Below, one piece after another: positions 1 through 11,494 of a stretch of DNA of 64,000 bases. The translations under genes and the position numbers were made by a program. Source of the DNA: Prosopocoilus inquinatus. Taxonomy: Eukaryota > Arthropoda > Insecta > Coleoptera > Lucanidae. Location of the stretch: the NCBI GenBank assembly GCA_036172665.1, contig CM069874.1:49706707-49770706 (forward strand). Reading direction: 5' to 3'. Under the pieces are notes generated by a model. The model did no database searches, had not been told where the DNA came from, and was given only the letters and a program-made list of their open reading frames with translations. Each line of letters begins with the position of its first letter. Positions within the stretch are counted from its first letter, which is position 1.

Positions 1-420
1 TTACTTCAAATCACGTGGAGCATATTTTGAAATTAGATTGGTGTACATCGATTGTTCCGTTTGTTCGGGGCATTATGTCACCCTCTCTATCTTTGCATTT
101 TTGGATTGCGGACTGAATTTTCATGTAAGTGCACCACACACAGGGGCAAATTTAAACCGTTTTTGTGTTATTTATCTTTTGAAAAACAAATATCGCTGTT
201 GCAGTACTTCAAATAAATACAAATATCCGAACCGAAATGACGAAATGAAAATAGTAAACTTGAGAATAGAACTATGGTAAGTATTTATCTTTAATGGAAT
301 GTCGTAAGTCCTTTATCATTAATAGATCTGCTATTTAATTCTCTTTTCAACGATGTATAGATGTCGATGTCTGTTCAGTCCAAATTTTTGGAATATTAAG
401 TCAATCATGAAATTAAAAAA
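1..420. other. No gene recognised
   Basis: AT-rich sequence at the window edge. Short open frames exist but none resembles a known protein, and no repeat boundary was seen. Confidence 0.5.
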
Positions 421-497
421 AGCAAAAGCTGCATTAAATTGACTCCCAAAACTACAAATCTTTCTTGGGAGTCAGTTTAATGCGGCTTTCTTTTGCT
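421..497. repeat. Compact hairpin, about 77 nt
   Basis: The arms start AGCAAAAG and end CTTTTGCT and share GCATTAAA(T/C)TGACTCCCAA at the top of the stem. They pair almost fully, with one 3-4-nt bulge and a loop of about 14 nt. Size and shape suit a short MITE remnant or a microRNA-precursor-like fold. No second copy was noticed in the window. Confidence 0.65.
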
Positions 498-1020
498 GCA
501 AATCTTTCCCCGTTTAACTGTCTCTCTATATCTGTTAGTTTCCGAGATTCCCTTGTTAAGTATCTAAAGAAACTCGCCTTGTATATTGCTTACTTAACGT
601 TTAGTCCCTTTTGGCCCGGTTGCTCAGTTATAATTAAACTTTAATCTTCAGTTTTTTTTTTATACAGGAACAGATGGAAGTTAACTGAAGGTTATCGTTA
701 AACTGTGATTGACCAACCGGTCCTTTGTGGTTCATTACTTGTGGTTTCGCAACAGAAAAAAAAAACATTAAGGATGCGTATGAGAAACTGACGCCATTTT
801 ATTTGCATACTGCTTCATACTTGATTATCGTTAGCATTTCAATACCAAAGTCAATACCAATGTCTAGTTGCACAGAGTTGATTAAATTAATAAGGATTAG
901 TTAACTACGACGTCGGCCCAAGTCTAATAGATGTGGAAGATGATATCTCAATTTGCATCTCCAAAGTCGCGTCCATATCAATAAAAAAATATGCGTTAAT
1001 TTGCTATTTATTAAAAAAAA
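498..1020. other. No gene recognised
   Basis: Non-coding AT-rich sequence ending in an A-run at 1013-1026. That run may be the tail of the minus-strand repeat that follows. Confidence 0.45.
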
Positions 1021-1024
1021 AAAA

Positions 1025-1115
1025 AATTGTTGCAATTCGTTTTTGATTGCAGTGAAAACATCGAGCAGTCTCTGTACAGCTGTTTCAGCCCTGTTTGGGG
1101 TTTCGTCAGCAGAGA
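1025..1115 (-). repeat. SINE-like repeat segment with hammerhead-like core
   Basis: Read on the minus strand, this segment matches 55381-55460 closely, including GGGCTGAAACAG and CACTGCAATCAAAAACGA. The stretch just upstream on that strand contains CTGACGA, a short C-run/G-run hairpin and then GAAACAGCTGT, which resembles the core of a hammerhead ribozyme as found in Penelope-related repeats. It lies next to the palindrome at 1187-1358, and the same pair of parts is adjacent at 55333-55460, so both belong to one non-autonomous repeat. Family assignment is inferred. Confidence 0.5.
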
Positions 1116-1186
1116 CGTAGCTCGAAATTCCCACTGCAAACCAAAAACGACTTGTCCAATTTAATCGCAATTGCGATGAATAGTGA

Positions 1187-1358
1187 TGAACAGATAAAAT
1201 AGCGACATCCTACGATCGCTTTTTGACCTGACATTGCAGTACGATAGACAAATTGAAGCGGATTTGCTCCCTAATAAATCCCCCATGCAAGGCAGCCATG
1301 CTTGCTGTCAAAGCATAATCAAAAAGCGATCGTAGGATGTCGCTATTTTATCTGTTCA
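1187..1358. repeat. Palindromic MITE-like element, 40-bp perfect arms
   Basis: The first 40 bases (TGAACAGATAAAATAGCGAC onward) are repeated as a perfect reverse complement at the right end, around a unique centre of about 90 bp. The arm core GCGACATCCTACGATCGC recurs near 9340, 32680, 40690 and 55350 in diverged surroundings. No protein is encoded. Confidence 0.8.
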
Positions 1359-2860
1359 CAAATTTGCTAGTTGAAATTTTTATTGGTTTGGACTGTGCGC
1401 CGTATAGAAGTGCACACAAATAATTTCGTAACGAACAAGGCATGCTATCCGTTGTGCTCTCGGTTTTCCATCAACTTCAAAGAGATTTGCGTCGCATAGT
1501 CCTGTCAATCTGCACGATTATCTTGCAGATCTGCATTCTGGACTCGGTCCGCAAGACATGGTAAAATACTTAACCAGATTTATTTTTGTGCCACAAATAT
1601 ATTTGCCAAATATTTAAATACAACCCACAATGTAGATTGTAACAGTTGTGGACGTGGCTTAAGCATTTGGTTTATAAAAACTAGATTCTTTTACCGCATT
1701 CATGCTAATTTACTGCGTGACTATGTTAATTAAGTTGTTGTTATGTTGAACAAGTAACCGGCCGTTTGGTACCTAACATAAAATTTGCATGTGAAATTAT
1801 TGTTAATTAAATTAGTCATTCGCCGAACGTTCGGCGAACGACCAAATTGTTTGTTATTTTTTTTTGTTCGTTGCGTTTCGCCCGATGCATTTCCTTCGCT
1901 TACGATTCTATACAGAATTATTATGATGAGACCCCGACTCCTAATTAATGCAAATATTTAAACAATACGTAAACGGCTGCAGCTTGTGTGGGATGTTCAC
2001 GAGTGATAAATGACAAGAAAAATACCAGCGCATACACGACAGAAAATAGCTTCGCATACATCATTTTTTATCGGCCGTAACGAAGCTTGCCAGATTTTTT
2101 TCTCTTCGATTTGTTTGTTGGTCTTCCTTGATGCGTCCGCCAAGCACAGAATTTTAAATTATGGCCGCCGAGTGCATTGTCATTTGAAATGCATTTTGAG
2201 TACCGATCTGCCCACGCCTAAGGTATGCTAAAAGTTTGCGCCTTTTAAATGCATTAACTTTTCGTTTGACCTGTATCCGGATGTAGAAATGCAAATTTAA
2301 TAACAATGTAGCTGGTACTTTGTATGTTATACATTCGAAGCTGGATATGCTTAACACTCACCCTCTCGAGTTGGTTCTTAACCGTTTTGATTGTGCTTCC
2401 ACTTTATATACCGGCTGTCTCAGAATAAGCTACGGCTTGGACAGCGTCATTGAAAAGTTGAACTAATTCTGCACAGCTTTGCTCATAATTGTTTAACTAA
2501 CTTAGGGATACATTTTGAAACACTTGTACTCAACTTTAATTGGAACCAAACCATAGATGCTGTTTTTGAGGAATTCTAAACTACCTCCTGTAGGCTGTCT
2601 GGATCTACTCTCCTTCAACACCGAATAAACAACCTAGTAAGCAACAAAATAATCAGCGGATCAACGAATCAGTAATCTCCTCTGGCTATCATTTAAAAGA
2701 CCTTTATTGGCATTAGCTGTTTAGTGTTGTAAATTGGATATTAACCGGTTATTTTAAGAGATAAATTTTAATAAAAAGTAAAACGGTAAGAAAAATATGA
2801 TATGCAATAATTATAAAGTGCATAGTACACTCGCCATTTTTGCATTGAAGGTTATAAAAA
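1359..2860. other. No gene; one perfect 20-bp palindrome
   Basis: No coding similarity was recognised. The notable item is a perfect palindrome at 1819-1838 (TTCGCCGAACGTTCGGCGAA), GC-rich in AT-rich surroundings. Confidence 0.5.
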
Positions 2861-3000
2861 CATGCTACGATCTGATGGTATAATTTGGAAATATTTCACG
2901 TCACAAAGAAAAAGAAAGTACAGGACTGGTGCGTGTAAATTCTGCGGCGATGTGACAAAAGTGTGGGTACGGAAGAGAGTTCTATCGTATTTGAAAAAGA
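2860..3000 (+). pseudogene. hAT transposase N-terminal BED-finger remnant
   Basis: Translation in the frame beginning near 2871 gives SDGIIWKYF followed by a CKFCG knuckle. This is the start of a BED zinc finger, the DNA-binding domain at the amino end of many hAT transposases. The histidine half is not recognisable. The catalytic part of a hAT transposase lies on the same strand from about 5025, with a Tc1 element (3142-4372) between them. Reading the two as one broken gene is an inference from order and strand. Confidence 0.4.
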
Positions 3001-3141
3001 TATATACATAGAATTAAAATATAAACAAAAATAATTAACTGAACAGTTTATTGACAACTAATAATATTCTAGCAAAAAAAAGTGAAAAGATAAACGAAAA
3101 AACAAGTACTTTATTATAATAACTTAATAATTTCTGAAATA

Positions 3142-4372
3142 AGAGGTGGACAAAATTATGGGTACAATTTCTTTTTTAAATTTGTATTACATAAATTTCA
3201 CCAGAATTAATATTTGGTATGACGTCACTTGGCTGCAATGACTGCTGTAAGTCGCCGTGGTATTCTGTCAATTAAATTTGTTATTATTTCTGCTGGAATT
3301 TCTTCCCAAGCAGCGATCAGTTTGTTAAAGTAAAATGTGGAATTTGTTACTTCTTCTCGTGAAATTTTGCCAACTATATAAGCCCACAAGTGTTCAATTG
3401 GGTTTAGATCCGGACTTTGAAGCGGCCACTGAAGAAATTCAATGTCATTTTCTTGGAAATAATTCTTAGCAACTCGCGAAGTATACTTGGGATCATTATC
3501 CTGTTGAAAAATAAAGTCGTCAAGGTTCATCTTTTCGAGCGAAGGATACAACATTTGTACGTATGATATTCCTCTCATCGTACATTCTATTCTAGCTAAG
3601 TTGCCTACGCCGCTTTTACTAAAACAACCCCATACAAGAACATTGCCGCCTCCATGTTTAACTGTAGCTTCTACTATTTTAGAACTTAAGGCTTCTCCTG
3701 CTCGCCTTCATACTCTACCTCTTCGTTTTGAACCAAAAAGTTCAAATTTACTTTCATCCGACCACACCACTTTTTCCCAATAGGCTGAGGGTTTATTTAC
3801 ATGTTGTTTTGCAAATGCTAAAAGTTTTTTCTTATTTCGTTTACTAATGAATGGTTTCTTTCTTTTTAAAAAACTTTGAAAGCCAGTCTCCTTAATCCTT
3901 CTTTTAATTGTTTTAGTAGAAACGTTTATATTGACACTTTCCCTCACTTGGCGAGCACTTGGACTAGGATTCTTTCTCACTTCCCGCACAATTCGGGCAT
4001 CGTCTCTTGGTGTAGATTTTCTTTTTCGTCGTCGACCCGTGATATTTTCAGTACTACTAGTGGCTTCAAATTTTTTACAAACACAAACAACAGCGTTTTT
4101 TGATACTTTATACTTTTTTGCTAATTGTCCGTAACTTATACCCACTTTTCGGTCTTCGACAATACGTTTACGAATTTCCAAAGCGATTTTTTTTCTGGGA
4201 GCCATTAGAAATTTTTAGTTTAAAAACGAACTTTCTTAGGACATTTCACTATTAATTATTAACTCAATAAAAATGCCACTTTTCAGATTAATGCACTAAT
4301 ATTGTGTGCACGCTAGAATAGTTCTGATAATACTAAAGCTGCATCGTTGTACCCATAATTTTGTCCAACTCA
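3142..4372 (-). mobile_element. Tc1-family DNA transposon with terminal inverted repeats
   Basis: The ends match as inverted repeats of about 23 bp: GTGGACAAAATTATGGGTAC on the left, and TTGGACAAAATTATGGGTAC when the right end is read on the opposite strand. A TA dinucleotide precedes the left end. The right-hand TA is not clear and may be lost. The roughly 1.23-kb length and single transposase gene are typical of Tc1 elements. It sits between the BED finger and the catalytic core of a hAT remnant, so it probably inserted there. Confidence 0.9.
3225..4205 (-). pseudogene. Tc1 transposase, DD34E, one nonsense codon
   Basis: The frame starts ATG GCT CCA at 4205 and runs 326 codons to a stop at 3225-3227, the usual Tc1 transposase length. 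The N-terminal third has two helix-turn-helix segments (YGQLAKKYKVSKNAV; then the STKTIKRRIKETGF region). The catalytic triad is visible: D in VWSDES, D in QQDNDPKYTS and E in NPIEHLW. Exactly 34 residues separate the second D from E. The only visible defect is an in-frame TGA at 3708-3710, where relatives have tryptophan before the RRAGEAL segment. The frame continues unbroken on both sides. The enzyme would cut and paste its own element at TA sites in the nucleus. Confidence 0.92.
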
Positions 4373-4665
4373 AAACATCTATAAAATAAACAAAACAAAC
4401 CCCACCATTAAGGGATTATTCATTTATGAAGTAATGCCCAATAAATGTTATTTGCACAGTTTTAAGACGCTGTTGTCGATGTATGAATGCTGCAGGTATA
4501 AAGGGATAAACGTTTGCGGGAAGTAACCAGCAATATAAATGTCGTACCAACAATTTCGTCCCCGAAGCATGTAACAAATGTAGTGCGGATGAAAAATTAC
4601 CTTGTAAATAAATGCAAAAGAGTTCTAGTTGTAAATAAATGAATGAGTTAATTCTAACACTTTTT

Positions 4666-4704
4666 GGACGCCAGGGAACACTTTTTCGGTATTTCCTGGC
4701 GTCC
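4666..4704. repeat. Short GC-rich hairpin
   Basis: GGACGCCAGGGAA and its reverse complement TTCCTGGCGTCC enclose a 13-nt loop. It lies in non-coding sequence between the Tc1 element and the hAT core. Function unknown; it could be a MITE relic. Confidence 0.6.
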
Positions 4705-5024
4705 TTCCGTTTGTGGGATTATGAAAAACGGCGTTAGGATGTTTACTCTTTAAACGTATGTAGTAGAATAGACCTCGTCCTTCTTGGAGTAAACACTCAC
4801 TTTTAGATAAAATTTAGTCGGGAGAACAATAACGCCAAATTAGATAAGGTTAACAAGTTTACAGGTAAAACTTTATCCATATTTAACACCGAATAGGCAG
4901 ATTACAAGTAAAAAGAAAATTATGTATGTAGTTCAAAAACGTAACACCTTGTTATCAAGCAAAATGTTAATACTGGAAGTGAAGTTGTTGTCTAAAGAAA
5001 AATAATTTATTATTTTAGGATACA

Positions 5025-6585
5025 CAAGCTTCAACTTCAAATATCTCTTTCAATAGCCCGAGCAATTTTTGCTACAGCTATTCCTTTTAATATAGTAGTA
5101 AATCCATACTGGATTGACCTCTTTAAACATTTAAGACTATTACCAAGTCGTTATTGTATTTCAAAGCTTTCACTTAAAGAATATAAACTTGCTCCAGACG
5201 AAATAAGCATCACAATGAAAGAAGTTAATGCCATAACACTTGTGTCAGATGGTGGGACAGACAACACTGGAAATTCCATCATAAACATTTATTTTGTACA
5301 CCTAAACCTTTATTTTTTAAATCCGTGACGTCTAACTGTGAATCACACCCTGGTGAATTTATTTCAAAAATTTTAAGTGATGCCATAGATTCTGTATGAA
5401 TATGCTTCAAGAAAAATATCCTCACTTAATAATTTTTGGTTAGTTGGGCCACCGCATTAATTTATTGATAAAAAATATAAACGTTTCTATTCCTATATTT
5501 GACAAAATAATTTATAAGAAACAATTTATATATATATTTATAATTTATATATATAATATAATAACAATTTATAAGGAATAATAAAATTTTAAGAAAACAA
5601 GCAATTGCAAAGAGAAATGCTAAAAAAGTATCAAATGAAGAACAATGGAAAACTAATTGCATTAGTTTTGGCAGTTGATATTCGATGTGGCTCAAATGTC
5701 AATATGTTGGAATCTTTCTTAAAATATCAAGAACAATTACAGGTAACAGACACATAACAGAAATAATGCCTAAAACATTAAGAAGAACTACACTTGACAA
5801 TGTTAATTTTTGGCATTTAGTGGAGATATTCACCAATTATTGAAGATAGCTTCTGATGTCATATAAAATCAGAAGGTGACTCAGCTAATTTAAATTATGT
5901 ACATAACACTTTAAATGAAATGGAACGAGACCTAAAACAACGAATTTATTTTATAGACAAGAATAATTAGGACCAAATTATTAATTATTTTAAAAACAGG
6001 AAAGAATTTATTTCACGTCCATTCCAATTAGTAGCACATTTTTTAAATGCTAAGTTAAGAAATGAGAAAATTGATGAACTTAAAGAGAATGAAGCAATAG
6101 ATTAATAGATTTGAATTTAGGACAAAAACTTTAATTATGTGTTAAAAAGCTATAGGCGGATGTTGGAGAATATAATGTAAAAGTTTAAATTTGGAGTAAT
6201 GCATCGTTGTGGAAAGCAACTGATGTAATGGAGCCATCGGTGTGGTGGAAAGGTTAATGTGGTAAAAAAGAACTGTCAAAACTAGCAATGATTCTTTTAA
6301 GTATACCATGAACTGCTGCAGCTAGTGAAAGATATTGGAGTTGCTTTGGAAATATTAAAACTAACAGTCATGAAACTGGAATCTGTAAAATTTAATTTAA
6401 ATATGTGCAACTACTTGGAGAACGTTAAAGAAAGACATAAAAATGAAACAATAAGTACACTCAACAAAGAAATAGTGACTAATAATGAAATAGATGAAAT
6501 TCAATCTGTAAGTTCGACATCAGAATTAGAAGAAGAGATTATATTACAGATGGACACAGAATCTTCAGAGGATGAAGATTATTAA
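5025..6585 (+). pseudogene. hAT-superfamily transposase remnant
   Basis: Read across frames, the region preserves hAT landmarks in order. They are an AIPFNIVVNPYW-type segment near 5090, a catalytic-region VSDGGTDNTGNSI near 5240 (relatives have DGWTN), an FISRPFQLVAHFLNAKLRN stretch near 6010-6065, and the C-terminal dimerisation signature TAAASERYWSCFGNIK at 6309-6356, broken by a TGA just before it. An acidic tail follows to 6585. Stops and frameshifts are frequent, so this is an old, dead copy. No terminal inverted repeats or 8-bp target duplication could be identified. Only the final 86 codons are open. Confidence 0.8.
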
Positions 6586-6589
6586 GTGG

Positions 6590-7582
6590 GAGCTAATAAC
6601 TGAGCAAGCAGTTACCTATCCACCAAAGAGTTAGTGTTGCAATAAATATTTATTATTTATCGTTAGTTTTACAAAAAGTGCAAGTTAAGGTTATATCTAA
6701 TTAGGGAAGAAGAAAAAAATATATTTGTGAAATTAAATAACTGATCTTTTTCCTGATCAATAATGTGTAGTGACGATTATTTAATTTCATACTTTAAAAC
6801 TGTCTCCTGAATCCTATTCATAGCATAAGTAGGCTGGGTCATTGTATGGATATATAGATTATCGATACAATAGGTCTTAACATTTCGGATCTCGATATGT
6901 GGGATATATCGACATCAACATGTATTAAATAATTTTTCATTTTTCTTGCAAAGCGTATTATTCAAATGATACGCTGTTTCGCATAAATTTATTTTAATAG
7001 GTATATTGAGTGTCTCATAACATACGGAGGAAATTGATAGGGCAGCTTTAATTAAAATTAAAATTAAAGGCTTTTCTTTTATCTTTATGCTAAATATCAA
7101 TAGCTGAAAAGTTACAAGAGTTTAAAAGTGAAAATAATTAACAATCGTATTGAAATTCGATATTATGATCTATTGATATAAAAACGTTCTTGAAACTCAA
7201 TATACATTTTAACTTATCGCCCACCACAATAAATTACAAAATAAATTATTATTCATAAATAAGAAAAAAACTAATTTACTCATAAAATCAGGATTATGAG
7301 GTAGCAGTGTTTGGTCTTTTCTGAAAGGATAAGTAAAACGCAAAACAATATAACCAGTTTTATTTCATTGTGTTATTTACTTTATTTACCGTATAATTTA
7401 CCGGTAAATTTACAACACTACTGTTAACACAGGAAAGTTGAATTAAAAAAAAAATAATCGATAATGCTAAAAAGCAGCTTTTCTGTAATAAGTTCAACAG
7501 TGCGGAGAATAAGCAAATGAGGACTAGGCAAATAGCCAACCACACTCTAGGGCGGACAAAAGCAAAAACCGACATCCCACCA
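6590..7582. other. No gene recognised
   Basis: AT-rich sequence downstream of the hAT remnant. Open frames here are short and low in complexity. Confidence 0.45.
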
Positions 7583-7718
7583 ATAGCGTTTTCCACTGGT
7601 CGTACTTTCTTGCACTCAGTGCGCACTGAGTGTATCTCCATCTCGGTTCAGCTTTATGTAATAAAACGAGATAGAGATACAGTCAGTGCACACTGGTGCA
7701 GTCAGCGAAAAACGCTAT
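7583..7718. repeat. Palindromic MITE, about 136 bp
   Basis: The ends are ATAGCGTTTT and AAAACGCTAT. The arms also share a CACTCAGTGCGCACTGAGTG / CAGTCAGTGCACACTG block and GTATCTC/GAGATAC, folding into one long imperfect hairpin. No coding capacity. Confidence 0.75.
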
Positions 7719-7789
7719 AAGATACAATAATTATTACACCTGTCACAAACTCTTTGACACAAGTGACGACAAGGTAGCGCTCAGCGTTG

Positions 7790-8075
7790 TTAGACCGAAG
7801 ACCATAAAGGAAAACGGACGGCCTGCAACAATCGGTAACTGACCGTACAATCAGAACCGAGTCGCTCGGACCCTCGAGGACCTTGCTGTAGAATAGGGCT
7901 ACGTAAATTTGCCCTCTCAGAGGAGACTGTCGTGGGAAACCTCAAAGTTATTACCGGATAGGGCGCTACCCATCAGTGGTTACCTAACCTAATAGTAAAG
8001 AGGGTACACAGCCGGGAGTGTGTATTCTGATTCGTCCGCGGAATGCCCAACACCCTGGGACTCCTATTCGAGTGT
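7790..8075 (-). repeat. Repeat family R, copy 1
   Basis: The reverse complement aligns with 11495-11795 and 17765-18060. Shared landmarks are CCTAGGACTCG, a GGACGGAACAGA-like block, GGGTGGCGCCCT-type sequence, and CAGTTACGTAACCCTGTTC. The family is GC-richer than its surroundings and encodes nothing recognisable. An LTR or untranslated part of a retroelement is possible but unproven. Confidence 0.6.
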
Positions 8076-8079
8076 AAAA

Positions 8080-8970
8080 TCTATAATTGGATGGCACGCT
8101 CGTACAAAACTGAAATATGGACAGATTGCCACAAGAGAGCGAAAAACGCTCGAGCAACGAAACAAAAGTTGACACGACGGCCAGAAGGGCCGACGCAACA
8201 TGTAAATGGAGGCCAAGAAAAGATCTTCAAGATTGAAAGACGATGACGTCACTCAACGCTTCGCGCCCAAGTGGTCGCTCAAAATCAGAGAAAACAAAAA
8301 GTACGACCTTATTATCCTCCAAAGGCAGCGTTGGTGTTCCAGCGCCCTCATCCAGCGATGAAAGGATCCAGGAATTCAGTGCGGCAGACGTTATGAAACT
8401 GCCTTAAGCCGGGAAAGAAAATGGACGGTGGTCCAGTTCGCCAACGCTTGAATAAGTCAGAACGGCCTTCGGGCGAAAGAAAATTGCCAGCGGTAAATCT
8501 TCTTACGGGGGTGTATAGTACGATACTGCCCCATGCCTGGCCGTTACGATAAACGGGAAACAAAAACGGAAAAATTAACGAAAGAATTACTACGAGGTCG
8601 TCGAGAAAATGGCGGAAACTTACCCCACGCATAGAACGTAGGCACCGAAGAAAGAAATTCGCTTCAAATCCAAGCCAAATGCGGTTTCCGCTTAGCTGAG
8701 GAGAATTAACGACATGCGAAGCCAACTAAAATTTGCACAGAAACAACACAGAACGGTAAGCCACCCAGTCGTTAGTGAACTCGAGGTACCGAGTGCCACT
8801 CTACGCTAACCCTCACTCTCTCACACACACCGGTCTCGGCGCACGCAAATTCCGACAAATTCAACCACTACAGAAAGTGACAACATACAATATCTATCCA
8901 AAGGAACCCCGACTTACCGAGAGCGCGGCGGAAAGAAGGAATCATCCGAAGACAAATTTCTACTGTAACA
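8080..8970. other. GC-richer segment, possible LINE leader
   Basis: No protein domain was recognised. Base composition is more balanced than nearby DNA, and the segment runs straight into a plus-strand LINE fragment. It may be the upstream part of the same retroelement, but nothing confirms this. Confidence 0.3.
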
Positions 8971-8979
8971 TTATGCACT

Positions 8980-9235
8980 AATCTCAAATAATGAAGAAGT
9001 TTCCGAACTCTTCGCTCATCACTTCTCCAACATAGCATCAACGACATTAAACCAGTGTGTCGGATCTGACTCGCAGGCCTCTCCAACCCACTTGAAAGAC
9101 ACTATGGCTTTCGAGCGGGTAAATCGATAGAGGGGGCAGCAGTAAGCATTATGTATACCACCAAGTTGACGAACGTCATCTAGACGCTGGCCTCTTCTTC
9201 GATTTAACCCGAGCATTCGATTGTTTAGACATTGG
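8980..9235 (+). pseudogene. LINE reverse-transcriptase fragment
   Basis: One frame gives SNNEEVSELFAHHFSNIAS near 8988, a pattern seen just ahead of the RT domain in jockey-like LINEs. Further on, GLFFDLTRAFDCLD appears near 9190-9230, matching RT block A (D-x-x-x-AFD). The frame between them is interrupted. The fragment ends abruptly before the rest of the polymerase domain. It is a dead piece of a plus-strand non-LTR retrotransposon. Confidence 0.55.
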
Positions 9236-9306
9236 GTGGTATGAATAAAAGCTAGTATTTACTTTAAGCTCCAAAAAAGGGAGTATAAATTACATTTCGT
9301 AATAAT

Positions 9307-9370
9307 TTGTCTATCCTACTGCAATGTCAGATCAAAAAGCGATCATAGGATGTCGCTGTTTTATCTGTTA
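9307..9370 (-). repeat. GACATCC-family repeat, half element
   Basis: Carries the same core as the arms at 1187-1358 (CAAAAAGCGATCATAGGATG, then TCGCTGTTTTATCTGTTA), with a CTACTGCAATGTCAGAT neighbour that also appears beside other copies. Confidence 0.7.
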
Positions 9371-9589
9371 ATAAAGTTTGAATATAAACTTGGAGTAGGA
9401 GTATTTACTTGTCGGTATAGGTGTAGTTGAACATTTATTCAGTTTTGGTAAGAATAAGAACTACTTTATGCTCAAACTTACGAGTTTTGACTTCAGTACT
9501 TGAGAGTCTGCTCACCTGTAGAATCTGTTTTTTTTATCATGGCAGAGTTCATGCAACCTGTTGTTCGCTGACAGAAACTGTATAAGAAA

Positions 9590-10200
9590 CGAAGATCGAC
9601 GCGTAATCGCGATTATAATGTTTTATATCGCTTTAATGCTGAAAATATTAATTAGATTTCAAGGCATTTAATGGTAAATGAAGCAGGTGAAACAAGATAA
9701 GGTGTATTAACCAACAAAAAGAAATTACGAGTATTTTTAAGATACGTAGGTGATCTTGGATTTCAGTTGGGAGTTGGTGAAGATATCCATGTTCATTAAA
9801 CTGCACTTTCTAAAACTATCGGAGAGGTAATGGATAAAATAATTCCAAAAGCAGAACTGCCAAAGCAAGAACAATTTTCCTGCTGCACTAGGAGCTATTG
9901 ACTGCACACGTGTAAGAATTGTAAAACCCATCAACAGGAAAGATTTTCCAAACATTAATGTTCAAGCTGTTTGCCACAGCCGTGAATGGTTTACTAACGT
10001 CGATGTTTCATGGCCAGATTCAGTTCAGGATGTAAGAATTTGGAGGAGAAATTCTGATATACGAAGGGTTATGGAGGAAAACCTAGAAAATGCTTTTAGG
10101 AGATGATGGTTATGGAATTGCACCCTGGTTAATGACGTCATTTCGAAATCCTGTAACGATAGAAGAGAGAGCTTTTCCCTGATACGCTCTACTACCAGAC
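9590..10200 (+). pseudogene. PIF/Harbinger transposase remnant
   Basis: Across frames the segment reads as a HARBI1-like DDE nuclease. It has VGDLGFQLGVGEDIHVH near 9750 (helix-turn-helix region), then GAIDCTRVRIVKP at 9890-9930 carrying the first catalytic D. Next come VQAVCHSREWFTNVDVSWPD near 9960 and SVQDVRIWRRNS near 10025 (second D). GDDGYGIAPWLMTSFRNP near 10100-10150 corresponds to the conserved motif ahead of the final E. Several stops and indels disable it. Harbinger elements normally pair this enzyme with a Myb-like protein; none was seen here. Confidence 0.85.
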
Positions 10201-10209
10201 TGTCTTTGA

Positions 10210-11490
10210 CAGTAGCCCCAAAGATAATTTTATGTTGTTTTATTTTCATATTGTAGCAAAATATTTGAATGACCATCTAGAACTGCTGGAAAAAATTCAA
10301 GTAGTACAAGAAAAAGTGTTACGGTCGATTCCTTTCTTTTTGCCCCCGCGCTTATGTTTTCCAACGTTTAGATGTCGCCTGGTGTTCCATTTTGCAGCGG
10401 CCAATTTGGCGCAGTGAGACACTGCGAAAAGAGACACTGCGAAAAGCGCAAGGTGAAAGCGCCTGAAACAGAACGAAATTCATTCTCGCTAACGACTTAG
10501 ACGTGGCTGTTGGGTTTCGCTAACTACGTGTACTTTGTGATCCGGCCACATTCATGCGGATTCTTCGTCCAACGTTATTCTTCATCAATTTATTATGGTG
10601 TTATCGCTTCGGCGGATGTTATTGCGAGTTTGATATCCTTTTGTTTTGCACCTACAAGCGTAGCGCAAGTTCTTTGATCGACCTCTTGGTCATTTTGTGC
10701 TAATTGTTCCGTTCTCGTTTTTCCGTTACTACAGTGCAAGTATCAGGTGCAAGTTTGAGATACAAGTGCCAGGTAGGGAGGTTCCTTTTTGCTTTGCCTC
10801 GTTACGACAAGTTGAAGGCTATGATGAAACTGTTCCCAACCTCGACCGACGCCGTGCTCGACAGCCACCATTTTGTGCCGTTGAATAAGACCGTGTTCGC
10901 CGAACACTCTGGCATGGCCGTCGCTGAAACGCTGGAGGCTTAAAGTCGTTTTATTTTTATGTTATTTAATTTTTCCAGTTGGTACCTCTGCGGGGCCGCT
11001 TTTACGTTGTCGCCAAGTGGAAATGCCATCGTCGGCGCTTAGCACACCTTTCTGATACGTCGTCTCTTCTGGCCATTAGAGACCTTTTTTTTGTGTGTCA
11101 TTAATCTAAATTTTTGCTACATTTTAAGAGGCTCCTTCAGAGCCATAATCATTTTGGAGTTTTAAAACTTGAGTTTCTTTTTGCACTTTAAGAAAGAGTG
11201 TAAAACTTATTTTTGGTATTTCTTTTGTTAAATTTTTACTCATTCAATTTTGAGCGTTGATTGTTGATATTTTGCTGTAAGCCGACGCATGAGTACTCCG
11301 TAAAGGCGCATTTTCTGGCCCCGATTTGGGCATTATTTTTGAGTTTATTTAAGACAGGATCTTTACGCGTCCTGTATTTGGGCACGAATGTATATTATTG
11401 TTGATTGTACAAACGTGTCATCTTGCCTTATATTAATTAAAACGCTTACAACAGAAGTTATTTTTGTATTTCTTGTGTGACCTTCTCTCT
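10210..11490. other. GC-balanced, LTR-like region without recognised gene
   Basis: A 15-bp direct duplication (GAGACACTGCGAAAA twice) lies at 10416-10445, just after AATTTGGCGCAGTGAG, which has the look of a retroelement leader. A 79-codon open frame (10704-10943) matches nothing known to me. The region ends at R copy 2, so it may be part of the same retroelement. Confidence 0.3.
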
Positions 11491-11494
11491 CTTC

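Noticed and set aside
901..1170. 89-codon minus-strand open frame as a gene
   Set aside because: Most of it overlaps the SINE-like repeat also present at 55.4 kb; the similarity is at DNA level and includes the A-run.
3708..3710. Joining the two Tc1 frames by an intron
   Set aside because: The frame continues directly through a single TGA; no intron signals are needed.
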